DNA of 64,000 nt from assembly GCF_039537585.1 (NCBI RefSeq), contig NZ_BAABAU010000001.1, forward strand, positions 496,001-560,000. The letters run 5' to 3'. Below are positions 52,409 through 61,060 of the stretch, piece by piece. Position numbers and translations under genes: made by a program. This stretch comes from Frondihabitans peucedani (lineage in GTDB: Bacteria > Actinomycetota > Actinomycetes > Actinomycetales > Microbacteriaceae). The notes beneath the pieces are model-generated. The model was not told the origin of the DNA. It worked only from the letters and a program-made list of their open reading frames with translations, and did not search any database. The number at the start of each line of letters is the position of its first letter. The stretch's first letter is position 1.

Positions 52409-52474
52409 CAGCGTCGCGGGCGCGGGGCGCAGGGCGCGGGGCGCGGGGCGCGGGGCGCGGGGCGCAGCGTCGCG
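52409..52474 (+). repeat. GC-only minisatellite
   Basis: About six units of GCGCGGG-type 7-mers bounded by direct repeats CAGCGTCGCG at 52409-52418 and 52465-52474, in the 175-bp gap between two minus-strand genes. No gene is seen in the gap. Confidence 0.65.
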
Positions 52475-52484
52475 AAGGCGCGGG

Positions 52485-54287
52485 TCAGGGATCGAGGCCG
52501 GGGCGCGACCACAGGGCGTTGTCGTATCCCGGATCCCACGTGATCCTGCGCCAGCCCGCCTCTACGCCCGCAGGCCACGACTTTCGCGCGATGGCGAGGT
52601 CGGTCGTCGGCAGGGCGGCCGTCCCCGAGACGACGGGCACGACGCGGGGCGCCAGGAAGAACTCGTACGCGTTCCGGCTGATGACCGACGACCGGTTCGG
52701 CGCCAGCGGGTCGGGGGCCGTGACGAACGACACGCTCGCGCTGCCGAACCGGTCGACGGCGTGGGTGAGAGTGAAGGCGGAGGCGTAGCCGCCGTAGGCG
52801 GGCGCCACCGTCCGGGTCTGGGCGACCAGGCTCGACCCGAGCGCGAAGACGAGGGCGAGCGCGAGCATCACGGCGCGATGGCGCACGAGGAGACCGAGGG
52901 CGAGCACGGCCAGGAGGACTCCCCCGCCGATGAGCGCCGCCTGCACGAGCGGGAGCGCGGCGTCGTCGGCACCGAGCTGCCAGCCGTACTGCACGATGCC
53001 GAGGACGTTCATCGGGTTCCAGCCCGACGTCGTCTCGTCGGCGGTCGGGACCACGGCGTGCGCGAGGAGTCCGAACCCGGCCGTCACGACCGCGAAGGCG
53101 CCGACGGTGGCGATTCCGAGCCGGACGAAGCGCCGTCGCAGGCGGACAGGAGCCGCAGACCGTCCGGCCCCGAGGGCCCGGGGTGCGAGACGCACCAGCA
53201 GGACCATCCCGAAGAACGCGAGCAGATCGGTGGCGGGCTCGAGGTAGCGGCCGTAGACGAACAGGTCGAGCCGGTCGCGCTGGGCGACCGAGCGGCTGAC
53301 GTACGTGATGCTGATCGCGGCGAGGCCGAGCGCCCACACCCCGAACCAGAGGGCCCAGCCCGGCCTCCTCGACCTGATCTCGGAAGCCGCCCTCAGGATC
53401 ACGAAGACGACGCCGGGGATCGCGAGCCCGGCGGTCGCCACCACCAGGTACCAGACCTGCCCCGAGGTCCCGAGGGCCGTGGCCGCCGGGGCGCTTCCGA
53501 ACAGCTTCGCGACCCCGTCGGCCTCGCGACCCGTGGAGCGGTAGACGACGACCTCCAGGTGCCGGTAGAGCGCGTACCCGAGCGCGGAGATGATCAGGGC
53601 GGACGCGAGGAGCGCTGATCCTGCGCGGAATCGGCGCTGGAGGAGCAGCAGGATCGCCCAGGCCACCGCCGCCACGACGATCCCCGCGACGCGGCCGTGC
53701 ACGACGAACGCGAAGCCGGAGGCTGCTCCTGCGGCCAGGTACCAGCGGACCGTCTCCGCCCGGGCTGCGATCACGGCCAGCAGGACGGCCGATGCGACCA
53801 CGAGCACGAGGAAGCTCTCGGCCAGAGCGAAGCCGGCCATCAGCGCGTGGGCGGGGAGCGCGACGACCACCGAGGCGGCAAGGACGGCGTGGGCGGTGCG
53901 GAGCCCGAGCCGGCGGCCGAGCGCGGCGAGCACCGGGATCGTCGCGAGCGAGCTCAGAGCCGACAGGATCACGGCTCCCCGGTAGAGGGCGAGCGGGTCG
54001 CGGAGGATCCACCACAGCGGCACCAGCACGAGCGACCAGCCCGGGTAGTACGAGTCGGCGTCGATGCGGAGGGCGGGGCCGCCGCCGATGGCGATCGTGT
54101 TGGCGAGGTAGCCGATCTCGTCGCCGAAGAAGACCGGCGAGGTCCGGGTCACTCCGAGCGTGACGAGGAGCGCGGTCGTCAGCGTGACGGCCGTGAGTGC
54201 GAGGACCCCGCTCAGAGTCGACGGCAGGCGCAGCCCCCTCGCGCGGAGGCCGGCTGCCGTCACGACGGGGCGGGCGAGGAGGGTCAC
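52485..54287 (-). CDS. GT-C-type membrane glycosyltransferase-like protein
   Basis: A 600-residue polytopic membrane protein with about 12 hydrophobic segments. The first extracytoplasmic loop begins FFGDEIGYLANT, placing an acidic Asp-Glu pair where GT39/GT83-type polyprenyl-phosphate-dependent glycosyltransferases carry their catalytic Asp. A later FVYGRYLEPATD segment is also typical of this fold. The donor and acceptor are unknown. GTG 54287 has TAGGGT 7 nt upstream, a leaderless pattern. It is divergent from the next gene. Confidence 0.75.
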   Translation of the reverse strand: MTLLARPVVTAAGLRARGLRLPSTLSGVLALTAVTLTTALLVTLGVTRTSPVFFGDEIGYLANTIAIGGGPALRIDADSYYPGWSLVLVPLWWILRDPLALYRGAVILSALSSLATIPVLAALGRRLGLRTAHAVLAASVVVALPAHALMAGFALAESFLVLVVASAVLLAVIAARAETVRWYLAAGAASGFAFVVHGRVAGIVVAAVAWAILLLLQRRFRAGSALLASALIISALGYALYRHLEVVVYRSTGREADGVAKLFGSAPAATALGTSGQVWYLVVATAGLAIPGVVFVILRAASEIRSRRPGWALWFGVWALGLAAISITYVSRSVAQRDRLDLFVYGRYLEPATDLLAFFGMVLLVRLAPRALGAGRSAAPVRLRRRFVRLGIATVGAFAVVTAGFGLLAHAVVPTADETTSGWNPMNVLGIVQYGWQLGADDAALPLVQAALIGGGVLLAVLALGLLVRHRAVMLALALVFALGSSLVAQTRTVAPAYGGYASAFTLTHAVDRFGSASVSFVTAPDPLAPNRSSVISRNAYEFFLAPRVVPVVSGTAALPTTDLAIARKSWPAGVEAGWRRITWDPGYDNALWSRPGLDP

Positions 54288-54346
54288 GGGACGAACCCTA
54301 GTAGGTGCGGGTTGCGGTCACGGCGCTGTCGGTCGCTCCTGGCAGG

Positions 54347-55420
54347 ATGCGGGTCGTGACCTCTCGTGCCGGATCCGACCGTGCTGCGCCTCCCCCTCAG
54401 CATCCTGCGGGCACGGTCGTGGTCTCGAAGAACCCGAAGACGTCGAAGACCGAGCAGGACGTCCGCGACCGACTGACAGCCGCGGGCCTGCAACTGCACC
54501 CGGGCCGGTCGGCGATCCAGTGCGGGTTCGACGAGGAGCGCCGCACCTGGCCGGTCCTGACGCCCGACTACCTCCTGCGCGAGAGCAGGGTCTGCGTCGA
54601 GTTCGACTCCGGCTACACCCACCGGGACGAGGAGGCGTCCGACCGCCGGCGCAACGCCCTCTTGAACGACGTCGGCTGGACCGTCGTCCGGCTGCGGACC
54701 GGCGGTCTCCCCGCCCTCGGCCCCTACGACGTCACGACCGACACGTCGTCGTTCACGGTCGGGGCGATCACCGCCCTCGTCGAGAGCATCGAGGACGCCG
54801 TGGCAGGACGCCCCGGGGTTCAGAGGCACATCGACAAGGCCCCGGCGCGGGTGCGGAAGAGGAGCCGACTCGGCTCCCTCGCCGCCGACAAGCATGTCGA
54901 GAATGCGGTCTACTCCTCCTGGACGCTCGACAGCGGCAGGGTCCTGAGGCTGACCGTGATGGCCGGCGGGCACTTCCTCGGAGCACCCGGAGGAGGCTGG
55001 CGGACTCCGGCGTTCGTGATCCGCCTGGGCCTCGACCGGCTCCCGCGCAGCAGCTGGCGGGGCAACCTGGAGGCACTCCTCGAGACGATGCCGGAGGAGA
55101 GCCTCGCCCCGACATCGAGGTTCCCGTGGGGCGACGACCTCTTCACCGGCGAGCACGCCGACGTCCAGGTGGAGTCGACCTTCAATGTCGGCGCCTCCGC
55201 GCACATCGGCTCGACGACTCTGCCCGCCGCGGACGGCTTCGACGACGACACCATGCACCTTCTCGGCGGCGGGCGTCTCGCCCTCCACCCGGAGGCTCGA
55301 GACGCCGGCTGGAGGTTCGCCGACGTCCGCCAGCTGGCCGGGAAGCACGGCCCGTTCCAGAAGTACCTGCTGCTGCGGGACGGACCGCGCGGCGGCCTGT
55401 GGGCGGGTGGGCCCGAGTAG
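54347..55420 (+). CDS. Vsr-like nuclease-fold protein, unknown role
   Basis: A 357-residue protein from ATG 54347 (GTG 54356, with CAGGAT 7 nt before it, is equally possible). Residues about 40-130 resemble Vsr/DUF559-type PD-(D/E)xK modules: KTSKTEQDVRDRL, TPDYLLRESRVCVEFDSGYTH, DRRRNALLNDVGWTVVRLR. The remaining ~220 residues are unrecognised. No methyltransferase or partner gene is nearby, so restriction or mismatch-repair roles are unproven. Confidence 0.55.
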   Translation: MRVVTSRAGSDRAAPPPQHPAGTVVVSKNPKTSKTEQDVRDRLTAAGLQLHPGRSAIQCGFDEERRTWPVLTPDYLLRESRVCVEFDSGYTHRDEEASDRRRNALLNDVGWTVVRLRTGGLPALGPYDVTTDTSSFTVGAITALVESIEDAVAGRPGVQRHIDKAPARVRKRSRLGSLAADKHVENAVYSSWTLDSGRVLRLTVMAGGHFLGAPGGGWRTPAFVIRLGLDRLPRSSWRGNLEALLETMPEESLAPTSRFPWGDDLFTGEHADVQVESTFNVGASAHIGSTTLPAADGFDDDTMHLLGGGRLALHPEARDAGWRFADVRQLAGKHGPFQKYLLLRDGPRGGLWAGGPE

Positions 55421-55549
55421 TCGACTCCGCTTCGATCCGCTTCCCGGCAAGGGATTGCCCCGGGGTAGGACGACCTGTACAGTCGCGCATCCAGGGCTCA
55501 CCCGAGGAGTCGCTTATGCGCCCGAGCGGCGCGGACGAGAAGGGGAACC

Positions 55550-56572
55550 ATGAAGGCATCACGCACACGCACAGGAGTGACCGCGGTGCTCGCGGCACTC
55601 GTGCTCGCGGCGCTTCCGGCCCAGACGGCGCAGGCGACGCCGGGCCACTCGCGGGTCGCGGCGGTGTCGGCCGTCGCGGCGGCCCCGGGCAGCATCAGCG
55701 TGCAGCTCGTCGACATCGCAGGCGATCCCCTGGCTCTGGCCGGAGCGACCGCCAGCGTCTACGTCTCCTCGCCCGACGACCCCGGCTTCCGGAGGGCCGC
55801 CACCGACAGCTCTGGTCACGCTGTGATCTCCGACCTGCCGGCGACGCCGTACTACGACCTCACGATCGACCCCCCGAAGGCAGGATCGGCCACGTACGCA
55901 CCGACGCGCATCGACAGCGTCGGGGTCGCGGCCGGCGTCAGCACGGTCGTCTCGGCGACGCTCGCGCGCGGCGCCACCGTGACAGGCAGGCTCACCGGCC
56001 CGACCGGAGCACCGCTCGCGGGCACGAAGGTCACCATCGAGGGCATGACCTACGTCTTCCCGGAGGTCGAGACCACCACCGATGCGACGGGGCGCTACAC
56101 CTTCGTCGGTCTCGCCTCCGACGTCTACGAGCTCTTCACCGGAGACCAGATCTTCCGCACCAGCCTCTCGTGGATGACTCGCGCGCACGCCGAGCGGCCG
56201 GGCGTCGACCCGAGCCGCGTCACCCTCTCCACGCGCCTCGTCCACACGGCGTACGACATCGGAATCGGTGTAGACCCATCGGCAGACGGAGAGGCCACCG
56301 TCGGCGCGACCGTCACCCTGACGAACGTCTCGACCGGCGCGACCTTCACGCAGCGCACGGGAGGGGTGGCCGGGGTGCTGCAGCCGGTGAAGTTCGCTGT
56401 TCCGACGGGCGACTACACGATCAGCGTCCGCACGGTGGCGACTGCCGCCACGCCCAGCCGCACCTGGTGGTACACGGGCCAGCGGACGAAGATGACGGCG
56501 GACGCCGGATCGGCCCTGCGGAAGCACATCGACTTCTCGAGCGTGATCGGCATCTACGCGAAGGTGCCGTGA
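55550..56572 (+). CDS. secreted protein with carboxypeptidase-regulatory-like beta domains
   Basis: A 340-residue exported protein. The signal peptide MKASRTRTGVTAVLAALVLA... probably ends after AQA (about residue 29). Three beta-sandwich units follow, reading like CarboxypepD_reg/Cna-B modules: GSISVQLVDIAGDPLALAG, ATVTGRLTGPTGAPLAGTKVTIEG with TTTDATGRYTFVGLASDVYELF, and a last GATVTLTNVSTGATF unit. No anchor is present. AGAAGGGG lies before ATG 55550. A hairpin terminator follows at 56655. Confidence 0.78.
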   Translation: MKASRTRTGVTAVLAALVLAALPAQTAQATPGHSRVAAVSAVAAAPGSISVQLVDIAGDPLALAGATASVYVSSPDDPGFRRAATDSSGHAVISDLPATPYYDLTIDPPKAGSATYAPTRIDSVGVAAGVSTVVSATLARGATVTGRLTGPTGAPLAGTKVTIEGMTYVFPEVETTTDATGRYTFVGLASDVYELFTGDQIFRTSLSWMTRAHAERPGVDPSRVTLSTRLVHTAYDIGIGVDPSADGEATVGATVTLTNVSTGATFTQRTGGVAGVLQPVKFAVPTGDYTISVRTVATAATPSRTWWYTGQRTKMTADAGSALRKHIDFSSVIGIYAKVP

Positions 56573-56654
56573 GCTCGAGCTCGCTGACGACTGGGACGTC
56601 CAGCTGAAGTCTGTCAAGACGTGGCCGTAGCTGCCGACCCACCGTCGAAGCAGG

Positions 56655-56686
56655 GCGCGCCCCCTGCTTACCCAGAGGGGGCGCGC
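56655..56686 (+). terminator. hairpin terminator
   Basis: An 11-bp perfect stem GCGCGCCCCCT with its complement and a 10-nt loop, 83 bp after the secreted-protein stop. Confidence 0.7.
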
Positions 56687-56938
56687 TGGCGTGCACCGAC
56701 GTGGAATCAGACACGCAGGCACGGCAGGATCAGGAACCTCCCGCCGACAGTGTGGATGGTCAACACCGCCTCCACGCGCACGGTGACGGGTGCGTTCTCA
56801 GAAACGACTAAGACGGCGGTGCGGCGGCGCCCTCGTGGCAGCGTCGCACTCGCTCCGCGGCCCTCGCCGCGACCGGACTCCACCTGCAAGATCAGGGTGA
56901 CTACGACGGGTTGCGCCTGTGGGGTGCAGACTCCACTC
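56687..56938. other. gap without a recognised gene
   Basis: About 250 bp at the start of the AT-richer accessory stretch. Short open frames exist on both strands but none has a start signal or a recognisable product. Confidence 0.4.
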
Positions 56939-57115
56939 ATGACACGTGGGTCCTGGCTGCTCCTCGCCGGCGTCGGGATCATCGTGACCGCGTTCGGCGG
57001 CGCCCTGGTCGGGGGCGGTCAGATCCTCGTCGGGACAGTCCTCACGATCCTGGGGGCGCCGACGTTCGGTCTCGCCGTCGGCCGGTACCGGCGGAAGGGT
57101 CCGCCGCTCACGTGA
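56939..57115 (+). CDS. small two-helix membrane protein
   Basis: A 58-residue product, MTRGSWLLLAGVGIIVTAF..., with two hydrophobic segments joined by GGALVGGGQ and a basic tail GRYRRKGPPLT. No family was recognised. CAGACT lies 6 nt before ATG, resembling the leaderless promoters in this window. It is the first of several tiny membrane genes in this stretch. Confidence 0.5.
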   Translation: MTRGSWLLLAGVGIIVTAFGGALVGGGQILVGTVLTILGAPTFGLAVGRYRRKGPPLT

Positions 57116-57640
57116 CTCGGACGGCGCTGGAGCCTGCGGCCCCTCGGCAGCCACTGGATCGACGATGCATCCCGGGCGCGGGACTGCTGTTGGTTCGCTC
57201 CCCGGCAACGACGACCGGGTTGCCGCCATGGTCCAGGGAGGGGGTTCTGTTTCTCCCGATGTCGACGATCGTTACGACGTGCGGCCCCAGCATCTCCTGG
57301 ACCCCGTCTCGCGTCCGCTGGTCGTCGAGCCGTCACGTGCCGGAGTCTCAATCAGCACGGCGGCTCTTTTCTCATGGGCGCTGCCAAGTACTCCAGGGCG
57401 CTCTACCTCCAGCAAGTCGAGAGGCGTCAGCGTTGCCAGGATCGCCAGGCGCCGCCGCTCACATTCCCCTTCCCGTGATCGCTTCGGTGGCGCGGCTGAC
57501 GCCGGGCGATTAGCGGGCCTGAGCGTGCACGTTCACCGTGCGGGTTAAACGCCCGTCGCTGTCGGGACGACCTTTTTCGGTGACACGGAAGGGCGCGCCG
57601 TGAGCTTTGGTCCACTTCGAGCACCGAGCTTATGGGTGGC
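57116..57640. other. gap without a recognised gene
   Basis: About 525 bp, more AT-rich than the core regions. A 34-codon open frame begins ATGGGCGCTGCC near 57377 (product MGAAKYSRALYLQQVERRQ...), but nothing supports it as a gene. No known RNA was recognised. Confidence 0.35.
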
Positions 57641-57646
57641 TCACGT

Positions 57647-57823
57647 TATGTCGAGAGAGATGCTGATCCGGGCAGTTGTTTCATCTGCGGGGGTGGCCTC
57701 GTCGCTGGCGGGCTCGTCGCGGCAGGAATCGCCATCGCCGCTATCGGTCTCGTAGCCGCCATTGTTGGTGCACTCGGTTTCGGGATCTTCGGATCGGCGA
57801 AATGGCCTCGCTGCAGAACCTGA
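57647..57823 (+). pseudogene. frameshifted and shortened copy of the downstream small membrane protein gene
   Basis: The frame starting ATGTCGAGAGAGATG reads MSREMLIRAVVSSAG, like MSRNIPIRAAALSAG of the intact gene at 57903. The reading then shifts frame by 1 nt near 57690-57705 and loses about 60 bp relative to the intact copy. In the other frame the end reads GLVAAGIAIAAIGLVAAIV...GFGIFGSAK, nearly the same as GLVAAGLAISAVGLIAAIV...GFAMFGSAK. The upstream sequence (GTGGCTCACGTT) is also duplicated. It is a decayed tandem duplicate. Confidence 0.65.
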
Positions 57824-57902
57824 TGTGGCCACCAGAGCGATGGGGGTTCCTCCTACGGACTTAGTTCTGGCGTCAAGTGAAAGCCTGTGGTTGGCTCAAA
57901 TC

Positions 57903-58136
57903 ATGTCGAGGAACATCCCAATTCGGGCCGCTGCGCTGTCCGCTGGAATCGGCCTCGTGGTTGGTGGTCTGGTCATTGCACTGCTAGGTCATCTGGCGGT
58001 TTCCATGGGTTCGTGGACTAGCGGTCTTGTGGCTGCCGGCTTAGCCATCTCCGCTGTCGGCCTTATTGCCGCCATCGTTGGAGCTCTCGGCTTCGCGATG
58101 TTCGGATCGGCGAAGAACCCCCGCGATCAGACCTGA
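57903..58136 (+). CDS. small membrane protein, intact copy of a tandem duplicate
   Basis: A 77-residue protein, MSRNIPIRAAALSAGIG..., with two to three Gly/Ala-rich transmembrane segments and a short tail GSAKNPRDQT. Family unknown. No strong ribosome-binding site is seen. A broken relative lies immediately upstream (57647-57823), which supports this frame and start. Confidence 0.6.
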   Translation: MSRNIPIRAAALSAGIGLVVGGLVIALLGHLAVSMGSWTSGLVAAGLAISAVGLIAAIVGALGFAMFGSAKNPRDQT

Positions 58137-58178
58137 AACGGAACGTTCAGGGCACGCTGAGGGTTCCGAAACCGGGTG

Positions 58179-58502
58179 CTATCTGCCGCTGCGACTCGTC
58201 GCCTCTGCTAAGGCATCTGCGAACGATTTGCCGTCGTTGGCATGGCCGGTGAAGGTCGTCCTGGCTCCGTCGATCATGAGAGTCATTCGTACCCAATTGG
58301 GCCGCCCACTCCGTTTGTCCAGACGGACCTCTCGAGAGACGACCTCGACCGAACTGAGAGGCGATGTCACGGGCACTTTGCCCCGAAAGACCCGGTAGTG
58401 CTTACGCGTGAGGACATCACTTGAGAGCTTCAGCTCGTCCACTCCATTGAAGCCCCACCAGGGTCCTGGAGAAAACCGTGCGGCGATCTCAAAGTCAGTC
58501 AC
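58179..58502 (-). CDS. hypothetical protein, possible PH-like fold
   Basis: A 107-residue soluble protein: MTDFEIAARFSPGPWWGFNGVDELKLSSDVLTRKH... then RMTLMIDGARTTFTGHANDGKSFADALAEATSRSGR. The strand-rich body and final helix are like small PH-type domains, but no family is assigned. GTG 58502 has TAGCCT 7 nt upstream, a leaderless pattern. AT-richer than core genes. Confidence 0.6.
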   Translation of the reverse strand: MTDFEIAARFSPGPWWGFNGVDELKLSSDVLTRKHYRVFRGKVPVTSPLSSVEVVSREVRLDKRSGRPNWVRMTLMIDGARTTFTGHANDGKSFADALAEATSRSGR

Positions 58503-58698
58503 GATCCCGAGGCTAGCGTTTCAGCGCTCCGCTGGGGCCAAGTTGGACCGTCACCCTGCGGCCGCAATTCCTTCACACAACGAGCACGATTGACGTTCCC
58601 CCTCGGGCATGGTGGCGATTGGCTCCTCGACGTACGGTGGTCGAATAACGGCTACGCGTAGCGCCTTGGCATCAGCGGGTAAATGGCATGATGACCTC

Positions 58699-58974
58699 GT
58701 GACTCAAACGGGTGCGGCCGGTGCAAGAGACCGCGTAGGGACAGCCCTGTTCTTCATCGGGGCCGGTGTCATCGCGCTGACGGTCGTGGCCGCCCTTGTG
58801 TCAGCCGTCATGGTCTTCGTCGGTGCAGCCGGAGGCCTCGGCATTAGCGTTGTCGCCGTGGACGTCTATGAGTTCGAGGCGGCGAGCATGTACCTCGGCG
58901 CTATGGTCATGGTCGGCGGGCTTGCCCACGCCAGGAGGTTCGCACGCCGGGCCGAGTCGGCCGCTGGTGAGTGA
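58699..58974 (+). CDS. small two- to three-helix membrane protein
   Basis: A 91-residue protein from GTG 58699 (VTQTGAAGARDRVGTALFF...). The hydrophobic segments are FFIGAGVIALTVVAALVSAVMVFVG and, further on, ASMYLGAMVMVGGLAHA; the C-terminus is basic. CATGAT lies 6 nt before GTG. ATG 58609 would give a longer N-terminus of unlikely composition. No family was recognised. Confidence 0.5.
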   Translation: MTQTGAAGARDRVGTALFFIGAGVIALTVVAALVSAVMVFVGAAGGLGISVVAVDVYEFEAASMYLGAMVMVGGLAHARRFARRAESAAGE

Positions 58975-59150
58975 GAGTACTGAAGGTCATGAGGGGAAGC
59001 CGAGGCTTGTCCAGATGAGGACGAGGCCGTACCCGCGCCAGCGCATCGGTGGTGCCATCAGTTCCCGGTCCAGGCCGCGGCTGTGATGGGTCTCTCACCG
59101 CCGCCGAACCCTTGAATGGTCAGTCGGTAGCTGCCCGGTGTACGGAGGTA

Positions 59151-59453
59151 CTACGCGAGAGCGAAAGCGTTCTGCGTGCTGATCCCACCGGCTTGAGGGC
59201 TGATTTCCAAGCTGCCGCAGGATGACTGGACCGCCCACAGCACCCGGCCTCTGTCGGTGTGCTCGAGGCTGCTGATAGATGTGACGTCGCAGGTTTCGGT
59301 GGAGCGTGCATCAAACCACGCGAAGGAGTGGACGGCGACGAAGGTGAGGGCGCCGAAGAAGAGAACCCCTCCAGCGATGACGGCGACGATGGCGAACCGC
59401 TGCTTCCGACTCATCCCGGTTCCCATGTCACCGGTGTTGCCTGTGCTCGTCAC
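59151..59453 (-). CDS. hypothetical single-pass membrane/exported protein
   Basis: A 100-residue protein with a short N-terminus, one transmembrane helix (FAIVAVIAGGVLFFGALTFVAV) and an extracytoplasmic domain with two cysteines (ETCDVTS and SSCGSLE) that could form a disulfide. GTG start at 59453; the start is uncertain, with ATG codons 27 and 39 nt downstream. No family was recognised. Confidence 0.5.
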   Translation of the reverse strand: MTSTGNTGDMGTGMSRKQRFAIVAVIAGGVLFFGALTFVAVHSFAWFDARSTETCDVTSISSLEHTDRGRVLWAVQSSCGSLEISPQAGGISTQNAFALA

Positions 59454-59535
59454 GCTGCATCTTGTCGGCTGTCAAGGCGTCCGCGGTAGGGGCATTTTGA
59501 AGGGCCAGCGGATGCGGCAATCACTGCCGGTGGGT

Positions 59536-59650
59536 TCAGCGGGGCACGAGGACGGGTGCGCGGGCGGCGGGGATGAGGGCGTCCATGTCTGTTTCGATGA
59601 GGGGGACGCCGCCTCGTTGTGGGGTGGTGAGGTTGGCCTCTGAGACCGTT
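59536..59650 (-). pseudogene. possible gene remnant
   Basis: On the minus strand a frame with normal-looking codon use reads SEANLTTPQRGGVPLIETDM then DALIPAARAPVLVPR and a stop, but it has no start, and a run of nine G (plus strand, about 59658-59666) lies just upstream. It looks like the 3' end of a lost gene. The family was not recognised. Confidence 0.25.
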
Positions 59651-59688
59651 CAGAACCGGGGGGGGGCCGCTGCGTGTCGGAACTGCTC

Positions 59689-60294
59689 CTAGCGTCTCCT
59701 GCGGTGGTTGGCCCGGGCGAGCAGAATGGCGGCGCCCCAGATGAGGCAGAGCGCGAGAAGTCCCAGTGGGACGACCGCGATGACTGGCGTTCCCGCCTCG
59801 AATGACAGTTGACCGAAGGTGACGGCCGCCCCGGTGAGAAGACCCGGCAGGGCGAGGATCGCATAGTCCACTCTTTGGATGTGGGCGCGGTCTCGTCGCG
59901 CAGGCAGACTCCCGGGCGACGGCCGCCGGGGTGCAGGCGCCACCGCCGCTTCGATCTGGGGTCGGCCGGTGGCGTCTCCGTCATCGGCCTCTCGGGCGAG
60001 CCGGACGAGAGCGTCGAAGACCCCGCGGCCCGTTTCGAGTACGGCTTCCGGAACCGGGCCAGCTATCCCCAGGACCAGACCGTTCGTAGCAGCCACGACT
60101 ACCTCGACACCACCGGCACCATGATCGACGAAACGGAAACGGGTTGTCTCAGCCCTCGTCGCGAAATTGGTCCTCCGCCCGACGAGCGCTTCCTCCGGCA
60201 GTACTTCAATGAGAATCGCCCCCGGGACCGCTCTGACCGCAGCCCTCATCAACTCGTCGATACTGCCCATCGGCACGTCGAGCGTCGCCTTCAT
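59689..60294 (-). CDS. hypothetical protein with C-terminal membrane helices
   Basis: A 201-residue protein. The N-terminal ~110 residues form a soluble alpha/beta-looking domain (PGAILIEVLPEEALVGRRTNF, RFRFVDHGAGGVEVVVAAT). A linker and two transmembrane helices (YAILALPGLLTGAAVTFGQL and VIAVVPLGLLALCLIWGAAIL) follow, with a basic end RANHRRRR. ATG 60294 is used, with GTG 60297 adjacent; AGAGGA lies upstream. No family was recognised. Confidence 0.55.
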   Translation of the reverse strand: MKATLDVPMGSIDELMRAAVRAVPGAILIEVLPEEALVGRRTNFATRAETTRFRFVDHGAGGVEVVVAATNGLVLGIAGPVPEAVLETGRGVFDALVRLAREADDGDATGRPQIEAAVAPAPRRPSPGSLPARRDRAHIQRVDYAILALPGLLTGAAVTFGQLSFEAGTPVIAVVPLGLLALCLIWGAAILLARANHRRRR

Positions 60295-60470
60295 CACGTC
60301 CTCTTCATAACAGATTCCGTCGGGCGGCTACGAAGGTCGCGTGCCAGGCGGGCGCATGAATTCATACACGAGTGCGAGCACCGACGGGACGCCGACACCA
60401 TTCCGCTGCCCCCGGGCGTGCAGCCGACCAGCCCGACACAGACGCCGTCCCCGACCAGCACTTCCTCCGG

Positions 60471-60543
60471 TGGGCCCTACCGGGCTCGAACCGATGACAT
60501 CCACGGTGTAAACGTGGCGCTCTACCAACTGAGCTAAAGGCCC
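60471..60543 (-). tRNA. tRNA-Val (TAC anticodon)
   Basis: The cloverleaf reads 5' GGGCCTTTAGCTCAGTTGG; the anticodon stem-loop CCACG-TTTACAC-CGTGG gives anticodon TAC; the T arm is GGTTCGAGCC and the acceptor AGGGCCC with A discriminator. 73 nt; the CCA end is not encoded. It marks the right edge of the AT-richer accessory stretch. No duplicate of its 3' end was seen in the window. Confidence 0.95.
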
Positions 60544-60598
60544 GCTTCCCGACGACCGCGATCGCGATCACAGGAGCGTCCTGCCAGCGTACCGAACC

Positions 60599-61012
60599 TC
60601 ACGCTCCGGACGCGACGCCGACCTGCCAGGAGACACCGAAGCGGTCGGCGATCCAGGCGTAGCGGTCGTTGAAGGGGTAGCTGCCGAGCTCCATGAAGAC
60701 CTGCCCGTCGGCCGAGAGCGCCTCCACGACGCGGTCGACGTCCTCCGGGGTCGAGCAGTCGACGGCGAAGGAGATGGCGGGAGTGAAGGTGAACTCGTGG
60801 ACGGGCGGCGAGTCGATCACGCGGAAGCGGGCCCCGCCGATCCTGAACGAGGCGAATGCGATCGTGCCGTCGTCGGCGTTCACCTGCGACTCGACAGCGG
60901 TGTCGCCGAAGACGCCGGCATAGAGGTCGAGGGCGGCGGCGGCGTCACCGGTGAACATCAGCTGCGGCTCGACGGCTCGCGGCACGACCCGGGGCTGAGT
61001 ATCGTCGGTCAT
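60599..61012 (-). CDS. VOC/PhnB-like glyoxalase-fold protein
   Basis: A 137-residue protein of the VOC superfamily, PhnB/3-dmu-9-3-mt type: PQLMFTGDAAAALDLYAGVFGD, ADGQVFMELGSYPFNDRYAWIADRFGVSWQV. This group often lacks glyoxalase activity and its substrate is unknown. ATG 61012 has TAGCCT 6 nt upstream and no ribosome-binding site, a leaderless pattern. It lies 48 bp downstream of the peroxiredoxin gene. Confidence 0.85.
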   Translation of the reverse strand: MTDDTQPRVVPRAVEPQLMFTGDAAAALDLYAGVFGDTAVESQVNADDGTIAFASFRIGGARFRVIDSPPVHEFTFTPAISFAVDCSTPEDVDRVVEALSADGQVFMELGSYPFNDRYAWIADRFGVSWQVGVASGA

Positions 61013-61060
61013 GCGCCGAGGCTACCCGCGGCGGGCGACCTCCGACAGGTCGAATGGACC

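Noticed and set aside
60471-60543. tRNA-Val as an active integration site with an att duplicate
   Set aside because: No copy of the tRNA 3' segment and no integrase were found in the neighbouring 4 kb; the hot-spot idea is kept only as a suggestion.
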